64,000 nt of DNA from CALKXV01 sp964632495 (GCA_964632495.1 CAZWDS010000005.1:1-64000); one strand, 5' to 3'; shown: positions 17,281 through 26,557, counted from the stretch's first letter. Notes: generated from the sequence alone by a model not told the origin. Made by a program: numbers and translations.

Positions 17281-18213
17281 CTAGGTCCTTGCCGCCTGCA
17301 AGACATCCGCACGGCTTGGCGGGTTGCATCCTGCGGTTTCACAATTCAAAGCTGCAGCGGCTGTAGCGAAGGTCAAAACATCCTCTAAATGATCACGGTC
17401 CAACCTTTGAAGCCCCTCGACCGACAGATGATCGCTTTGCGAAAGCGCGGCCAAAACGCCTGCGTGGAATGTATCGCCTGCGCCAATGCTATCCTTCAAA
17501 TCAAACGAGCGCGCCGGCACATCCATGCGCCCGCCCGCCCAATAGGCCGAGGCACCGTCAGAGCCGCGCGAGATCAAAACCAAATGCGTGCCTTCAGACA
17601 AGAGCGCCTCAGCCACCGTGTCTTCTGCCTGATTTGGAAACAGGTAGGCAAAATCCTCGTCGGAAAAGCGGATTAAATGGCTGTGTGACGCGATGCCTTT
17701 GATCCGTGCGCGATAGGCCGTAGCGTCGGAAATCAGGCTGGGGCGGCAGTTCGGATCAAGCGAGATAACCATGTCGCCACTCAACCGTTTCGCCAGATCG
17801 GCATAGGCCCCTGCGGAAGGATCGGCGATCAGGGTAACGGACCCGATGTGTAGAGCCAAAGCTGGTTGCGCAAGATCATCCGCCCCAGACCAAAGTCGCC
17901 CGGCAGAGGTATTGTCGTAAAACGCATACTTTGCTTCGCCACCCTCAAGCGTGACAAAGGCCAAGGTGCTGTCGTCTTTGGTGCGCATCACATGATCGGT
18001 CGCGATGCCTTCGCGCCGCATGTGGCCCATCAGCATGTCGCCAAACAGGTCTTGTGACAATGCCCCTACAAACGACGTGTCCTCTCCGAGGCGGGACAGA
18101 GCAGTGGCGCAGTTCAACACGGCACCTCCAACGCGGGGCTGAAATGCCTCGCCGCCGTCGGGCGCTGTGACCGGCACGAAATCAATCAACGCATCTCCGC
18201 CGCACAAGATCAT
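17281..18213 (-). CDS. PfkB-family carbohydrate kinase (fructokinase-like)
   Basis: A 310-residue ribokinase-family kinase. It begins ILCGGDALIDFVP, has the first PfkB signature around GGAVLNCATALSRLG, and the second as DSIGAGDTFHAGVLAA with the catalytic Asp at residue 247. The length is normal for fructokinase or 2-keto-3-deoxygluconate kinase. It leads the leftward group and faces the E1 gene across a 116-bp divergent promoter region. Its likely role is to phosphorylate the sugar or keto-deoxy acid of the pathway. The substrate cannot be read from the sequence. Confidence 0.9.
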   Translation of the reverse strand: MILCGGDALIDFVPVTAPDGGEAFQPRVGGAVLNCATALSRLGEDTSFVGALSQDLFGDMLMGHMRREGIATDHVMRTKDDSTLAFVTLEGGEAKYAFYDNTSAGRLWSGADDLAQPALALHIGSVTLIADPSAGAYADLAKRLSGDMVISLDPNCRPSLISDATAYRARIKGIASHSHLIRFSDEDFAYLFPNQAEDTVAEALLSEGTHLVLISRGSDGASAYWAGGRMDVPARSFDLKDSIGAGDTFHAGVLAALSQSDHLSVEGLQRLDRDHLEDVLTFATAAAALNCETAGCNPPSRADVLQAART

Positions 18214-18250
18214 ACCTGGCCCTCCCTCGGCTCACATTCTGAGCGTCCTT

Positions 18251-18276
18251 GGCAAAAGGTCAATCTGCCTCTTGCC
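18251..18276. promoter_or_regulatory. candidate operator in the divergent pfkB/E1 promoter
   Basis: Inverted repeat GGCAAAAGG (18251-18259), 8-base spacer, CCTCTTGCC (18268-18276). The arms match at 8 of 9 positions. It lies between divergent transcription units that appear to belong to one pathway, so a single regulator could act on both. No regulator gene is found inside the cluster. Confidence 0.45.
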
Positions 18277-18329
18277 TGGAAAGCCCTCGCGCTATTTAGT
18301 CGTCGAACCTGCCGAAGGAGCTGCGCCCC

Positions 18330-20783
18330 ATGCCAAAGTCAATCCACATCGACCCTGCCGAAACCCGGGCACGTGGTTCGTTGGCAGGCACAGACATTCC
18401 AATTCACGCCTACGATCGGACGATTGAGGACGAAATGACAACGCGCGGCAAGGCCGCCTTGGTCGAGGCCTATCGGCACATGCTGATCCTGCGCGCGTTT
18501 GAAAGTGGGATCGCCAGTCTGAAATCCAAAGGCAGCTTTGGGGAACTGACCTATGCCTATAAAGGCCCCGCGCATCTGTCGATTGGACAGGAAGCCGCCG
18601 CGGTCGGCGCAGCCATGGCGCTGACACCGGGCGATCATGTCTATGGTTCGCACCGCTCGCACAGCGAATTTCTGGCGAAAGGTTTGGGCGCAATTGGCGC
18701 CCTTGGCGACAACGAACTGACCTCGATTATGGAAGGTCACGCGGGTGGCGCCTTGTTGCGGTCAGTGGAAACGCACCTGGCCGGCGACACGCCGAAAGGC
18801 ATGGCGCAGAACTTTCTGCTTCTTGGGTTTCTGGCCGAGATTTTCATGCGTGAAACCGGCTTCAACGGTGGCATGGGCGGCAGTATGCACGCCTTCTTCC
18901 CACCCTTCGGAGCTTATCCAAACAATGCCATCGTCGGCGCATCCGCTGGAATTGCGACGGGCGCTGCGCTGCAAATGAAGTCCGAAGGCCGCGATAGCAT
19001 CGCCGTGTCGATGGTGGGTGACGGTGCGACGGGCTGTGGCCCGGTTTGGGAGGCGTTGAATTTTGCCGGACAGGGCCAGTTCAACCAGTTGTGGGAGAAC
19101 AAGGGCGGTCTGCCGGTCCTCTTTTTCTTCACTAACAACTTTTACGCCATGGGGGGCCAGACGGCGGGCGAAACCATGGCTTGGGATCGGTTGTCGCGCA
19201 TTGGCGCGGGGCTGCGTGCAGATGCCTATCACGCCGAAACGGTCGATGGCACCAACCCTTTGGCCGTTGCCGACGCCGTGGCCCGTCAACGCGAACACCT
19301 ATCAGCAGGACGCGGACCAGCCTTGTTAGACGTGGAATGCTATCGCTTCTCGGGCCATTCAACGACAGACGTAAACGCCTATCGTTCCAAGGAAGAAATC
19401 GCGGCCTGGGACGCGGTTGATCCGATCCGCAGTTATCGCACCGCCTTGGCAGAGGTGGGTATTCTGGACGAAACCACTGCAGACGGAATGTCAGAAGAAA
19501 CCGAAGCCTTGATCCAGAAGGTCTTTCTGGCGGCCGCCGATCCCCACATTTCCCCGCCTGTTGATGTTGCTGCAGATCACACGCTGATCGCACGCAAGAT
19601 GTTCACCGACACCCAAACACCGTCCAAAAGCCCTGTCAAAGCGCCGCTTGCACCGCCAGAAAAGGTCGTGCGCATCCGCCAGAACGCCAAAAAATCACGT
19701 GGCGGCAAAGACGAAAACGGCGCGCTCTTGTCGCCCTTGAAGGCGATCACACTTCGCGACGGATTATTCGAAGCCGTCACCCACCACATGCTGACTGACC
19801 CGCGCATCCTGATATACGGCGAAGAATGCCGCGAATGGGGCGGCGCTTTTGGTGTCTATCGCGGGTTGGCCGATCTGTTCCCCCATGACCGCGTGTTCAA
19901 TTCGCCAATCTCGGAAGCGGCCATTGTGGCCACAGCCATCGGCGCGGCTATGGAGGGTGCGCGCCCGATTGTTGAACTGATGTACGCCGACTTTATCGGG
20001 CGTGCGGGCGACGAAATCTTCAACCAGATGGCCAAATGGCAAGCGATGTCGGATCAGCAGTTGAGCATTCCCGTTGTCTTGCGCTGCTCGGTCGGATCGA
20101 AATACGGAGCTCAGCACAGTCAGGATTGGTCGGCCCTGACGGCGCATATCCCGGGCTTGAAAATCGTCTATCCTGCAACGCCTTATGACGCAAAAGGGTT
20201 GATGTCGGCGGCCATCGCTTCGGACGATCCTGTTGTCGTTTTCGAAAGCCAGCGGCTTTACGACAAGGTCGAAGAGTTCCAACCAGAGGTTCCAACCGAC
20301 GACTACCGCCTGCCCTTCGGCGCACCCGACGTGAAACGCGAAGGTCAGGACACCACGGTTCTGACCATCGGGCCTGCGCTTTTCCCCACGCTCACTGCGG
20401 CAGACACTCTTGCCGAAAAAGGTGTGTCGCTTGAGGTAATCGACGCCCGTTCGCTTGTGCCGTTTGACTACGGGCCCGTCATCGACTCTTTGGAAAAAAC
20501 CGGGCGTCTTTTGATCGTCAGCGAAGCCTGCGAACGGGGCAGTTTCGCAATGACGCTGACCGCCAATTTGACCCGGTTCGCCTTCAAACATCTGAAAGTC
20601 GCACCGCGCGTCTTGGGCAGCCCAAACTGGATCGTCCCCGGAGCCGACATGGAAGACACATATTTTCCGCAGCCCGCGGACATCGTCGATGCGGTAATGA
20701 TCGACTTGATGGAAGACACCAGTCATCAAAGAACCGGCGTGCGTGACTGGGATGATCGCACTATGGCGAAGGCCGGACTTTAA
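18330..20783 (+). CDS. 2-oxo acid / acetoin-type dehydrogenase E1, alpha and beta subunits fused
   Basis: An 817-residue fusion. The N-terminal ~430 residues are an E1 alpha chain, with the thiamine diphosphate site as VGDGATGCGPVWEALNFA and TNNFYAMGGQ, followed by GHSTTDVNAYRS. A low-complexity Pro/Lys-rich linker lies near 430-465. The rest is E1 beta (ITLRDGLFEAVTHHML, YGEECREWGGAFGVYRGL, NSPISEAAIV, EGARPIVELMYADF, SEACERGSFA). It would decarboxylate a 2-oxo acid or cleave an acetoin-like ketol and load the acyl group onto lipoyl. E1 alpha and beta are usually separate in this branch. The downstream genes supply a lipoyl domain and an alpha/beta hydrolase. No E3 is nearby. The substrate is unknown. 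Confidence 0.92.
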   Translation: MPKSIHIDPAETRARGSLAGTDIPIHAYDRTIEDEMTTRGKAALVEAYRHMLILRAFESGIASLKSKGSFGELTYAYKGPAHLSIGQEAAAVGAAMALTPGDHVYGSHRSHSEFLAKGLGAIGALGDNELTSIMEGHAGGALLRSVETHLAGDTPKGMAQNFLLLGFLAEIFMRETGFNGGMGGSMHAFFPPFGAYPNNAIVGASAGIATGAALQMKSEGRDSIAVSMVGDGATGCGPVWEALNFAGQGQFNQLWENKGGLPVLFFFTNNFYAMGGQTAGETMAWDRLSRIGAGLRADAYHAETVDGTNPLAVADAVARQREHLSAGRGPALLDVECYRFSGHSTTDVNAYRSKEEIAAWDAVDPIRSYRTALAEVGILDETTADGMSEETEALIQKVFLAAADPHISPPVDVAADHTLIARKMFTDTQTPSKSPVKAPLAPPEKVVRIRQNAKKSRGGKDENGALLSPLKAITLRDGLFEAVTHHMLTDPRILIYGEECREWGGAFGVYRGLADLFPHDRVFNSPISEAAIVATAIGAAMEGARPIVELMYADFIGRAGDEIFNQMAKWQAMSDQQLSIPVVLRCSVGSKYGAQHSQDWSALTAHIPGLKIVYPATPYDAKGLMSAAIASDDPVVVFESQRLYDKVEEFQPEVPTDDYRLPFGAPDVKREGQDTTVLTIGPALFPTLTAADTLAEKGVSLEVIDARSLVPFDYGPVIDSLEKTGRLLIVSEACERGSFAMTLTANLTRFAFKHLKVAPRVLGSPNWIVPGADMEDTYFPQPADIVDAVMIDLMEDTSHQRTGVRDWDDRTMAKAGL

Positions 20784-20797
20784 AACGGGGAAGTGCA

Positions 20798-21040
20798 ATG
20801 GCACGTGTAGAGTTGAAGATGCCCGATCTGGGCAACGAAGTGACCGAGGCTCAGGTTGACCTTTGGCACAAGGCGGCCGGTGATGGTGTGAGCGAGGGTG
20901 AAGAAATCCTGTCGATCACCACACCGAAAGTGACCATGGAAATCGAAGCTCCCGCATCGGGGACACTGGCCGAAATCCTGATCGAAGAGGACGAGGTCGC
21001 CAAGATCGGCACCGTATTGGCCATCATCGAAACATCATGA
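20798..21040 (+). CDS. free-standing lipoyl domain protein
   Basis: An 80-residue protein that is a complete lipoyl domain and nothing else. It runs from MARVELKMPDLGNEVTEAQV to a flat turn ITTPKVTMEIEAPASG, with the lipoylated Lys at residue 44, and ends LAIIETS. The usual catalytic and subunit-binding domains of an E2 are absent. It starts 14 bp after the E1 gene and its stop overlaps the next ATG by 4 bases (ATGA). It must act as a mobile carrier between the fused E1 and a separate acyltransferase, most likely the next gene. Confidence 0.93.
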   Translation: MARVELKMPDLGNEVTEAQVDLWHKAAGDGVSEGEEILSITTPKVTMEIEAPASGTLAEILIEEDEVAKIGTVLAIIETS

Positions 21041-21747
21041 GAGCGGTCTTCCTGCATGGGTTCGGCGCGGATTGCCTAAGCTGGTTGGGCAATCAGGCCG
21101 CTTTGCCTGAGGTCGAGAAAATCGCGCTTGATCTTAGAGGGCACGGGAAATCCCTGGGCGATTTGCAGGACGGGTCAATTGAAGATTTGGCTCACGGTGT
21201 TCTGGACGCCGTGGGGGACGGCCCGCCTGCATGGCTGGTCGGTCACTCGCTTGGCGGTGGCGTTGCACTTTGGCTGGCCGCGCATTACCCTGAAAGGTGG
21301 AAAGGCTTGTTTTTGCTGGCACCTTTGGGCTTGGGCAAAAATGTCGATATGGACCGGCTAAAGCACTACCCTGAAATGGAAAATTCAGACGAGATGATGC
21401 GCTTTTTGAAAGGTCTTGTCGCTGATCCCGGCATCATGAAGCCCGAATTCGCCGCCTACGCCCTGTCGCAACTGAACGAACCCGGAGGGCGCGATGCGCT
21501 TCGCGAGATCATCGAAGCCATGCCTGCCTCGATAGAAACCTTGTTGCAATTGCTTCCTTCGGTTGCCGAAACGGGGTTGGATGTTACCGTCTATTGGGGG
21601 ACCAAAGATGACGTCGTGCGCCCAGATCCTGCGCGGATCGAACAGGTTGGGGCTTTGATCGAACTGCCCGAGGTCGGGCATGTGGTTCATGTGGAAGCGA
21701 TGAATGAGATCAACGCGCATCTGCGCCAGAGTTTCGGCCTGACCTGA
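21037..21747 (+). CDS. alpha/beta hydrolase, AcoC-like acyltransferase domain
   Basis: A 236-residue alpha/beta hydrolase fold protein. The nucleophile elbow is VGHSLGGG with S71. The oxyanion region is LHGFGADCLSW at 6-16, and the acid/base pair is probably the Asp of GTKDDVVRP and the His of GHVVHVEA. In acetoin dehydrogenase, AcoC joins a lipoyl domain to an alpha/beta hydrolase domain in one chain. Here the same two parts are separate genes overlapping by ATGA. It is therefore likely the acyl-transfer or thioester-cleaving half of the E2. A plain hydrolase acting on a pathway intermediate remains possible. Confidence 0.85.
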   Translation: MRAVFLHGFGADCLSWLGNQAALPEVEKIALDLRGHGKSLGDLQDGSIEDLAHGVLDAVGDGPPAWLVGHSLGGGVALWLAAHYPERWKGLFLLAPLGLGKNVDMDRLKHYPEMENSDEMMRFLKGLVADPGIMKPEFAAYALSQLNEPGGRDALREIIEAMPASIETLLQLLPSVAETGLDVTVYWGTKDDVVRPDPARIEQVGALIELPEVGHVVHVEAMNEINAHLRQSFGLT

Positions 21748-21764
21748 CGAATAAAGGACGCGCC

Positions 21765-22832
21765 ATGCGGATTGACTTGCAAAACGCGATGTTCGACGCC
21801 AAGGAAACGCAGTTGCTTACAGCGGGCGCAACGACGGTGACGACATTCCGATACCGCTCGGGGGTTGCCGCCCTTCGCGTCACCACGCCACGCATGGAAC
21901 TGATCATCCTCCCCTTCAAGGGACAGCAAATCTGGCGCGCCAGTTTCGACAAGGTCGATGTCACAATGGGGTCGATGTTTCCCGAACCGGTCGAAACCCA
22001 AACCTATCTTGAGACATATGGCGCCTTTCTTCTTCACTGCGGACTGACCGCCATCGGTGGCCCATCCTCGGAAGACACTCATCCCCTTCACGGCGAATTG
22101 CCGAACGCTCCTTTGCAAGAGGCATGGCTGGAAGTGAAGGATGACGCTTTGGTCGTTGGTGGTAGCTATCGCTATACTGTTGCTTTCACTGTGAACTATC
22201 TGGCCACGCTTCAAATCACTGTGCCAGCCGATGCCGCCAATGTGGATGTGTCGGTGCACGTGGACAATCTGCGTAAGTCGCCGATGGAATTGATGTATCT
22301 TGCCCATGCCAACTTCCGCCCCGTCGATATGGGCGAGCTGATCTATTCGGCAATGCCAACACCCGACACCGTTCGGGTCAGGCAATCCATCCCGTCACAC
22401 ATCTCGCCACCACCCGGGTACGCTGAGTTTCTGGATGAGCTGGCCCAGACACCGGAACGCCATCACGTCCTATCCCCGGATCTGGCCTTTGATCCCGAGG
22501 TGGTGTTCGAGCTGGACATGCTGGCCGATCCCGACGGCTGGGCCCATGCCTTGCAACGTCATCCAGACGGGACAGCTGATTTCATATCGTATGTTCAGGC
22601 CCAAGGCCCCTGCGCGACACGCTGGATTTGCCGCACGCCGGATCAACAAGGATTGGGCATGGCTTTTCCCTCGACCGCAGGTGTCGAGGGCTTCATCGCC
22701 GAGAAGGCAAAAGGTCGGATCGTAGACGTTCCCCCGCAAGGCACTTGGGACATTTCAATGCGCATGGGGCGCTTGAACGTGCCTGAAACGAAGGCGATGG
22801 CTGAAAAGATCAGCCAAATAATCGGTCGATAA
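21765..22832 (+). CDS. DUF4432 aldose mutarotase-like protein
   Basis: A 355-residue protein of the DUF4432 family, which has the galactose mutarotase (aldose 1-epimerase) beta-sandwich. Marks are MELIILPFKGQQIWRASFDKVDVTMGSMF near 45-75, HCGLTAIGGPSSEDTHPLHGELP near 94-117 with two His, and LMYLAHANFRP. Family members occur in sugar catabolic operons, where they probably interconvert sugar anomers. It is 17 bp after the alpha/beta hydrolase gene and 58 bp before the ABC importer binding protein, so the imported substrate is likely a reducing sugar. Confidence 0.85.
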   Translation: MRIDLQNAMFDAKETQLLTAGATTVTTFRYRSGVAALRVTTPRMELIILPFKGQQIWRASFDKVDVTMGSMFPEPVETQTYLETYGAFLLHCGLTAIGGPSSEDTHPLHGELPNAPLQEAWLEVKDDALVVGGSYRYTVAFTVNYLATLQITVPADAANVDVSVHVDNLRKSPMELMYLAHANFRPVDMGELIYSAMPTPDTVRVRQSIPSHISPPPGYAEFLDELAQTPERHHVLSPDLAFDPEVVFELDMLADPDGWAHALQRHPDGTADFISYVQAQGPCATRWICRTPDQQGLGMAFPSTAGVEGFIAEKAKGRIVDVPPQGTWDISMRMGRLNVPETKAMAEKISQIIGR

Positions 22833-22890
22833 ATACTTGACCCCACGTCGGATCAACGCTTTGCTGCCGCATATAAATGGGAGGATAATC

Positions 22891-24360
22891 ATGAAAAACA
22901 CAGCTTTAGGGCTGGGCTTTGTTGCGGCTATGGCCGCGACGGTACCGGCTCAATCACAGGACTATAGTGGCGTCACGGTCGAGATTTTGACCCGTCCGGG
23001 TCCGGTGATTGCACAGCGCCTTGTGGAACGTGGCGAGGAATTCACCGCCATGACCGGCGCGGAAATTCGTGTGAACGAAGTGCCCTTCGCTGAACTTTTC
23101 CAGAAGATTCTGACGGACTGGGCCACGGGCACAAACTCGATTGATGTGGGTGTTTTCGCATCAGGTTGGGCGACCGAGCTAGTTGACGGCGGACTTGTCG
23201 AGCCACTGGACGCCTATATCGCCAATGACGACAAGATCAACATTGACGACATCGCGCCCTACTTCCGCGAATTTAACCAAAAGATCGGTGGCGAAACCTA
23301 TCTGATCACCGTCGATGGTGACTTCCAGATGATCTACTATCGCCAAGATGTTCTGGAAGCCGCTGGTCTGGAACCGCCAAAGACATGGGAAGACTACATC
23401 ACTGTCGCAAAGGCGGTGAATGGTCAGGACATGAACGGCGATGGCGAAGGTGACTTTGGATCCTGCATCTTCAAGAAGCGGAATGCGCAGTCCTATTTCG
23501 CTATCGGCACGATCGCGGCGTCTTACGTGCAAACCAAAGGCACAAACGAAGGCATCTTCTTTAACAACGACGATATGACACCGAAGATCAACAACGAAGC
23601 CTGGCAGGAAGCGTTCCGCATCTATCAGGCCACTGGCGAAGCTGGTCCACCTGACGAATTGAACCATGACATCGGCGACACGCGTGCGCTGGTCACATCT
23701 GGCCGCTGTGCTTTGGCCATCGACTGGGGCGATATCGGTCCGCTTTCGATTGCAGAAGATGGCGCTGCCATCAAAGACAAGATGTATGCTTCGATCTCGC
23801 CCGGTTCGACCCGCGCGCTGAACGTGGAAACCGGCAAGTTGGAAGACTGCAACCCGACGCTTTGCCCGAATGCAATTGACGGGATCAACTATGCGCCCTT
23901 CGGTGCGTTTGGCGGTTGGGCCGGTGCCATCAATGCCAAGTCCGACGATACGGTGAAGCAGGCCGCGTATGACTTCTTGTCCTATGTGAACCAGGCAGAG
24001 CAGTCGAACGTGGACGTGACCATGGGCTGGACGGGTTACAACCCCTACCGGAACTCGCAGTTGGAAAGCACTGACCTTTGGGTCGAGGCTGGCTTCAGTG
24101 AAGCAGCCGCGGCGAACTATCTTGACGCGATCAAGAACAGCCTGAACCACCCGAACATGGCATCTGACATGAAAATTCCAGGTGCTCAGCAGTACACCGG
24201 CGTCGTCCTTGACCGTGAACTGGCCCGCTTCTTAGCTGGCGAAATCACGGCCGAACAAGCTACCGCTAATATCGAGGAAGCTTGGGAAGAAATCACAGAG
24301 GACTTCGGGCGCGAAAGCCAAAAGACGATGTACAATCTGTCTCTCGGCGTCACCAACTAA
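22891..24360 (+). CDS. ABC sugar transporter, periplasmic binding protein
   Basis: A 489-residue extracellular solute-binding protein (family 1, CUT1 type). I chose the ATG at 22891 because GGGAGG lies 7 bases upstream and it gives a proper signal peptide, MKNTALGLGFVAAMAATVPAQS. The body has TGAEIRVNEVPFAELFQKILTDW, YRQDVLEAAGLEPPKTWEDY and GAFGGWAGAINAKS, typical of maltose/glycerol-3-phosphate-type binders. It has two Cys pairs (GSCIF, GRCAL, EDCNPTLCPN) that could form disulfides. It starts the importer that continues with two permeases and an ATPase. Confidence 0.93.
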   Translation: MKNTALGLGFVAAMAATVPAQSQDYSGVTVEILTRPGPVIAQRLVERGEEFTAMTGAEIRVNEVPFAELFQKILTDWATGTNSIDVGVFASGWATELVDGGLVEPLDAYIANDDKINIDDIAPYFREFNQKIGGETYLITVDGDFQMIYYRQDVLEAAGLEPPKTWEDYITVAKAVNGQDMNGDGEGDFGSCIFKKRNAQSYFAIGTIAASYVQTKGTNEGIFFNNDDMTPKINNEAWQEAFRIYQATGEAGPPDELNHDIGDTRALVTSGRCALAIDWGDIGPLSIAEDGAAIKDKMYASISPGSTRALNVETGKLEDCNPTLCPNAIDGINYAPFGAFGGWAGAINAKSDDTVKQAAYDFLSYVNQAEQSNVDVTMGWTGYNPYRNSQLESTDLWVEAGFSEAAAANYLDAIKNSLNHPNMASDMKIPGAQQYTGVVLDRELARFLAGEITAEQATANIEEAWEEITEDFGRESQKTMYNLSLGVTN

Positions 24361-24363
24361 ACG

Positions 24364-25518
24364 GTGAACACGACCGACAATACCAAACGGCCCGGGGCAA
24401 CTCGGGCCGTTCCTTCCAGAGGGGCGCGCGAGCGGTTTGCCGATTGGCTTGACCGGCATTCTTCGCAAATCTTCATCTGGCCTGCCGTGATCATGATCCT
24501 GATCTTCTCGATCTTTCCGCTGGTCGCCTCCTTCATAATGGCTCTGTCCCGGTTTCGGCTGCGCGGCGGGTCTTACCAGGTTCGGTTCGTCTGGTTTCAG
24601 AACTTCGAAAAGCAAATTTTCGGCTCCGAACAATTCCATTTCCTGGGCACATTCAAAGGCATGGGCCTGCTCGGCTGGATCGTTGCCATATTGGTCACCG
24701 GTGTCGTTGTCTGGTGGATCGTCCGTTACCTGCGCACATCCTTTACCGTCATCGGTTTCGTTGGACGGCTGTTCACATGGGGACTGGTTCTTGGCGTCGG
24801 CTGGCTGATGGCCGCCACTTTCTTCTCGGGGCATCAGTTTGGCACGCTTGGCACGACGTTGTTTTACGTCATCTTCGGCTGTGGCATCCAATTCATCATA
24901 GGGATTGGCCTTGCCTTCCTGTGTTCGCTTCCGATCCGGGGGCGCAGCTTTTTCCGCGTCGTTTTCTTTATCCCGCTGATGATCACGCCAATCGGCGTTG
25001 GCTATGCCTTCCGCATGATCGCCGACACCACGAAGGGGCCGTTTTCACCGGCGTGGCAGTGGTTTGGGTTGGGCGATTTCTCGTGGGCGTCCGACCCTTG
25101 GGCCGCGCGCTTTTTCATCATGATCGGCGACAGCTGGCAGTGGATCCCGTTTATCTTCGTGGTCATGCTGGCCGCCTTGGAAAGCGTGCCGCGTGACTAT
25201 GTGGAAGCCGCACAGGTCGATGGCGCGTCCAGTTGGGACATCTTCAAAGACATCACATGGCCGCAGGTCGTCCCTGTCGCTGCAACAGTTCTACTGATCC
25301 GCGTGATCGAGGCGTTCAAGATCGTCGACTTGCCCAACATCATGACATCCGGCGGACCGGGTATCGCCACCGAGTCAATGACGCTCCACGCCTTGTTCGC
25401 ATGGAGATCACTTGATCTTGGGCAGTCCTCGGCCGTCGCCTACCTGTTGCTGTTTGTCACCGTCATAACTTGCGTATCTTTCTTCAACCTTGTCGTCCTT
25501 CGAAGGATCCGCGCATGA
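24364..25518 (+). CDS. ABC sugar transporter permease 1 (MalF-like)
   Basis: A 384-residue inner-membrane permease starting at GTG, 3 bp after the binding-protein stop. After a charged head the first helix is IWPAVIMILIFSIFPLVASFIMALSRF. The EAA loop for ATPase contact is DYVEAAQVDGASSWDIFKDITWP near residue 275. Between the first helix and the usual core there are two or more additional hydrophobic segments (GLLGWIVAILVTGVVVWWIV, LFTWGLVLGVGWLMAATFF), making it longer than the usual ~300 residues. The partner permease has a comparable insertion. Confidence 0.93.
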   Translation: MNTTDNTKRPGATRAVPSRGARERFADWLDRHSSQIFIWPAVIMILIFSIFPLVASFIMALSRFRLRGGSYQVRFVWFQNFEKQIFGSEQFHFLGTFKGMGLLGWIVAILVTGVVVWWIVRYLRTSFTVIGFVGRLFTWGLVLGVGWLMAATFFSGHQFGTLGTTLFYVIFGCGIQFIIGIGLAFLCSLPIRGRSFFRVVFFIPLMITPIGVGYAFRMIADTTKGPFSPAWQWFGLGDFSWASDPWAARFFIMIGDSWQWIPFIFVVMLAALESVPRDYVEAAQVDGASSWDIFKDITWPQVVPVAATVLLIRVIEAFKIVDLPNIMTSGGPGIATESMTLHALFAWRSLDLGQSSAVAYLLLFVTVITCVSFFNLVVLRRIRA

Positions 25519-26555
25519 CCTTGATGCAACGCTTGTTCGAACCCCGTTCGATCCGGACCATGGCGCCGGGGACGAAAGTCATCGTCTATAGCCTTCTGAT
25601 CTTCTGGACAGCCTTCGTTCTGTTCCCGATTTATTGGGTGTTCATCACATCGTTCAAGACGGCCACTGACGTAAACGCAGGCCCCGTCTACCTACCCTTC
25701 ATCGACTTTCAGCCCAGCCTACATGCGTGGAAAGAGCTGTTTGTCTTCGACTATGAAGACACCATACGCGCTTACTTAAACTCGCTGATCATCGCTTTGT
25801 CATCAACGGCGGCCAGCGTGTTGATCGGGTCAATGGCGGCCTATGCCTTGGCGCGATTTGAATACAAACCGAAGTTTGGCGTCGTGATGATGTTCGTCCT
25901 AATGATGATCGCCGTCTTTGTGGCCGTGGGTCGGTTTGGCGTGGATTGGCGCATATCTGCGGCTGTCGGCGTCGCCGTCTTTGTCTTTCTGGCGCGCGCT
26001 TTGGGCCGGCATTTCAAAGCCAGCCTTTCGAACGGGGACATCCTGTTCTGGATGATTTCGCAACGCATCCTTGCCCCGATCGTTGTGGTCGTGCCGATCT
26101 ATTTGATGTTCCAACAGGTTCGCCTTTTGGACACTCATCTGGCCATCATCCTGACCTACACGGTCGTCAATCTGCCCATTGTGATCTGGCTAATGTACGA
26201 CTTCTTCCGCTCGATCCCTTACGATCTGGAAGAAAGCGCACAACTTGATGGAGCCACCCGCCTCACCGTCTTCTGGGACATCGTTCTGCCTCTGTCGCGC
26301 ACCGGCCTTGCCGCCACGACGCTGTTGGTGATGATCCTAAGCTGGAACGAATACCTGTTGGCGCTGTTCCTTTCGACATCCAAGGCACAGACCATGCCGA
26401 TCCTTGTTGCCGCCATGAACGCAGGCGAACGTGGGATACTCTGGTGGTCGATGTCCGTGGTCATCATCGTGATGATCATTCCCGTCATCATTCTTGCCAT
26501 CATCTTGCAACGTTACATCTCAAAAGGGCTCCTTCTGGGGGCCGTCAAAGGCTAA
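25515..26555 (+). CDS. ABC sugar transporter permease 2 (MalG-like)
   Basis: About 346 residues. The ATG at 25515 overlaps the stop of permease 1 (ATGA), which decides the start over the longer frame. The first helix is VIVYSLLIFWTAFVLFPIYWVFITSF. The EAA loop is DLEESAQLDGATRLTVFWDIVLP. Between ALARFEYKPK and the usual FWMISQRILAPIVVVVPIYL there is an insert of about 60 residues. The insert holds two hydrophobic segments (VVMMFVLMMIAVFVAV, ISAAVGVAVFVFLARALG). The ending ISKGLLLGAVKG is typical. Confidence 0.93.
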   Translation: MTLMQRLFEPRSIRTMAPGTKVIVYSLLIFWTAFVLFPIYWVFITSFKTATDVNAGPVYLPFIDFQPSLHAWKELFVFDYEDTIRAYLNSLIIALSSTAASVLIGSMAAYALARFEYKPKFGVVMMFVLMMIAVFVAVGRFGVDWRISAAVGVAVFVFLARALGRHFKASLSNGDILFWMISQRILAPIVVVVPIYLMFQQVRLLDTHLAIILTYTVVNLPIVIWLMYDFFRSIPYDLEESAQLDGATRLTVFWDIVLPLSRTGLAATTLLVMILSWNEYLLALFLSTSKAQTMPILVAAMNAGERGILWWSMSVVIIVMIIPVIILAIILQRYISKGLLLGAVKG

Positions 26556-26557
26556 CC

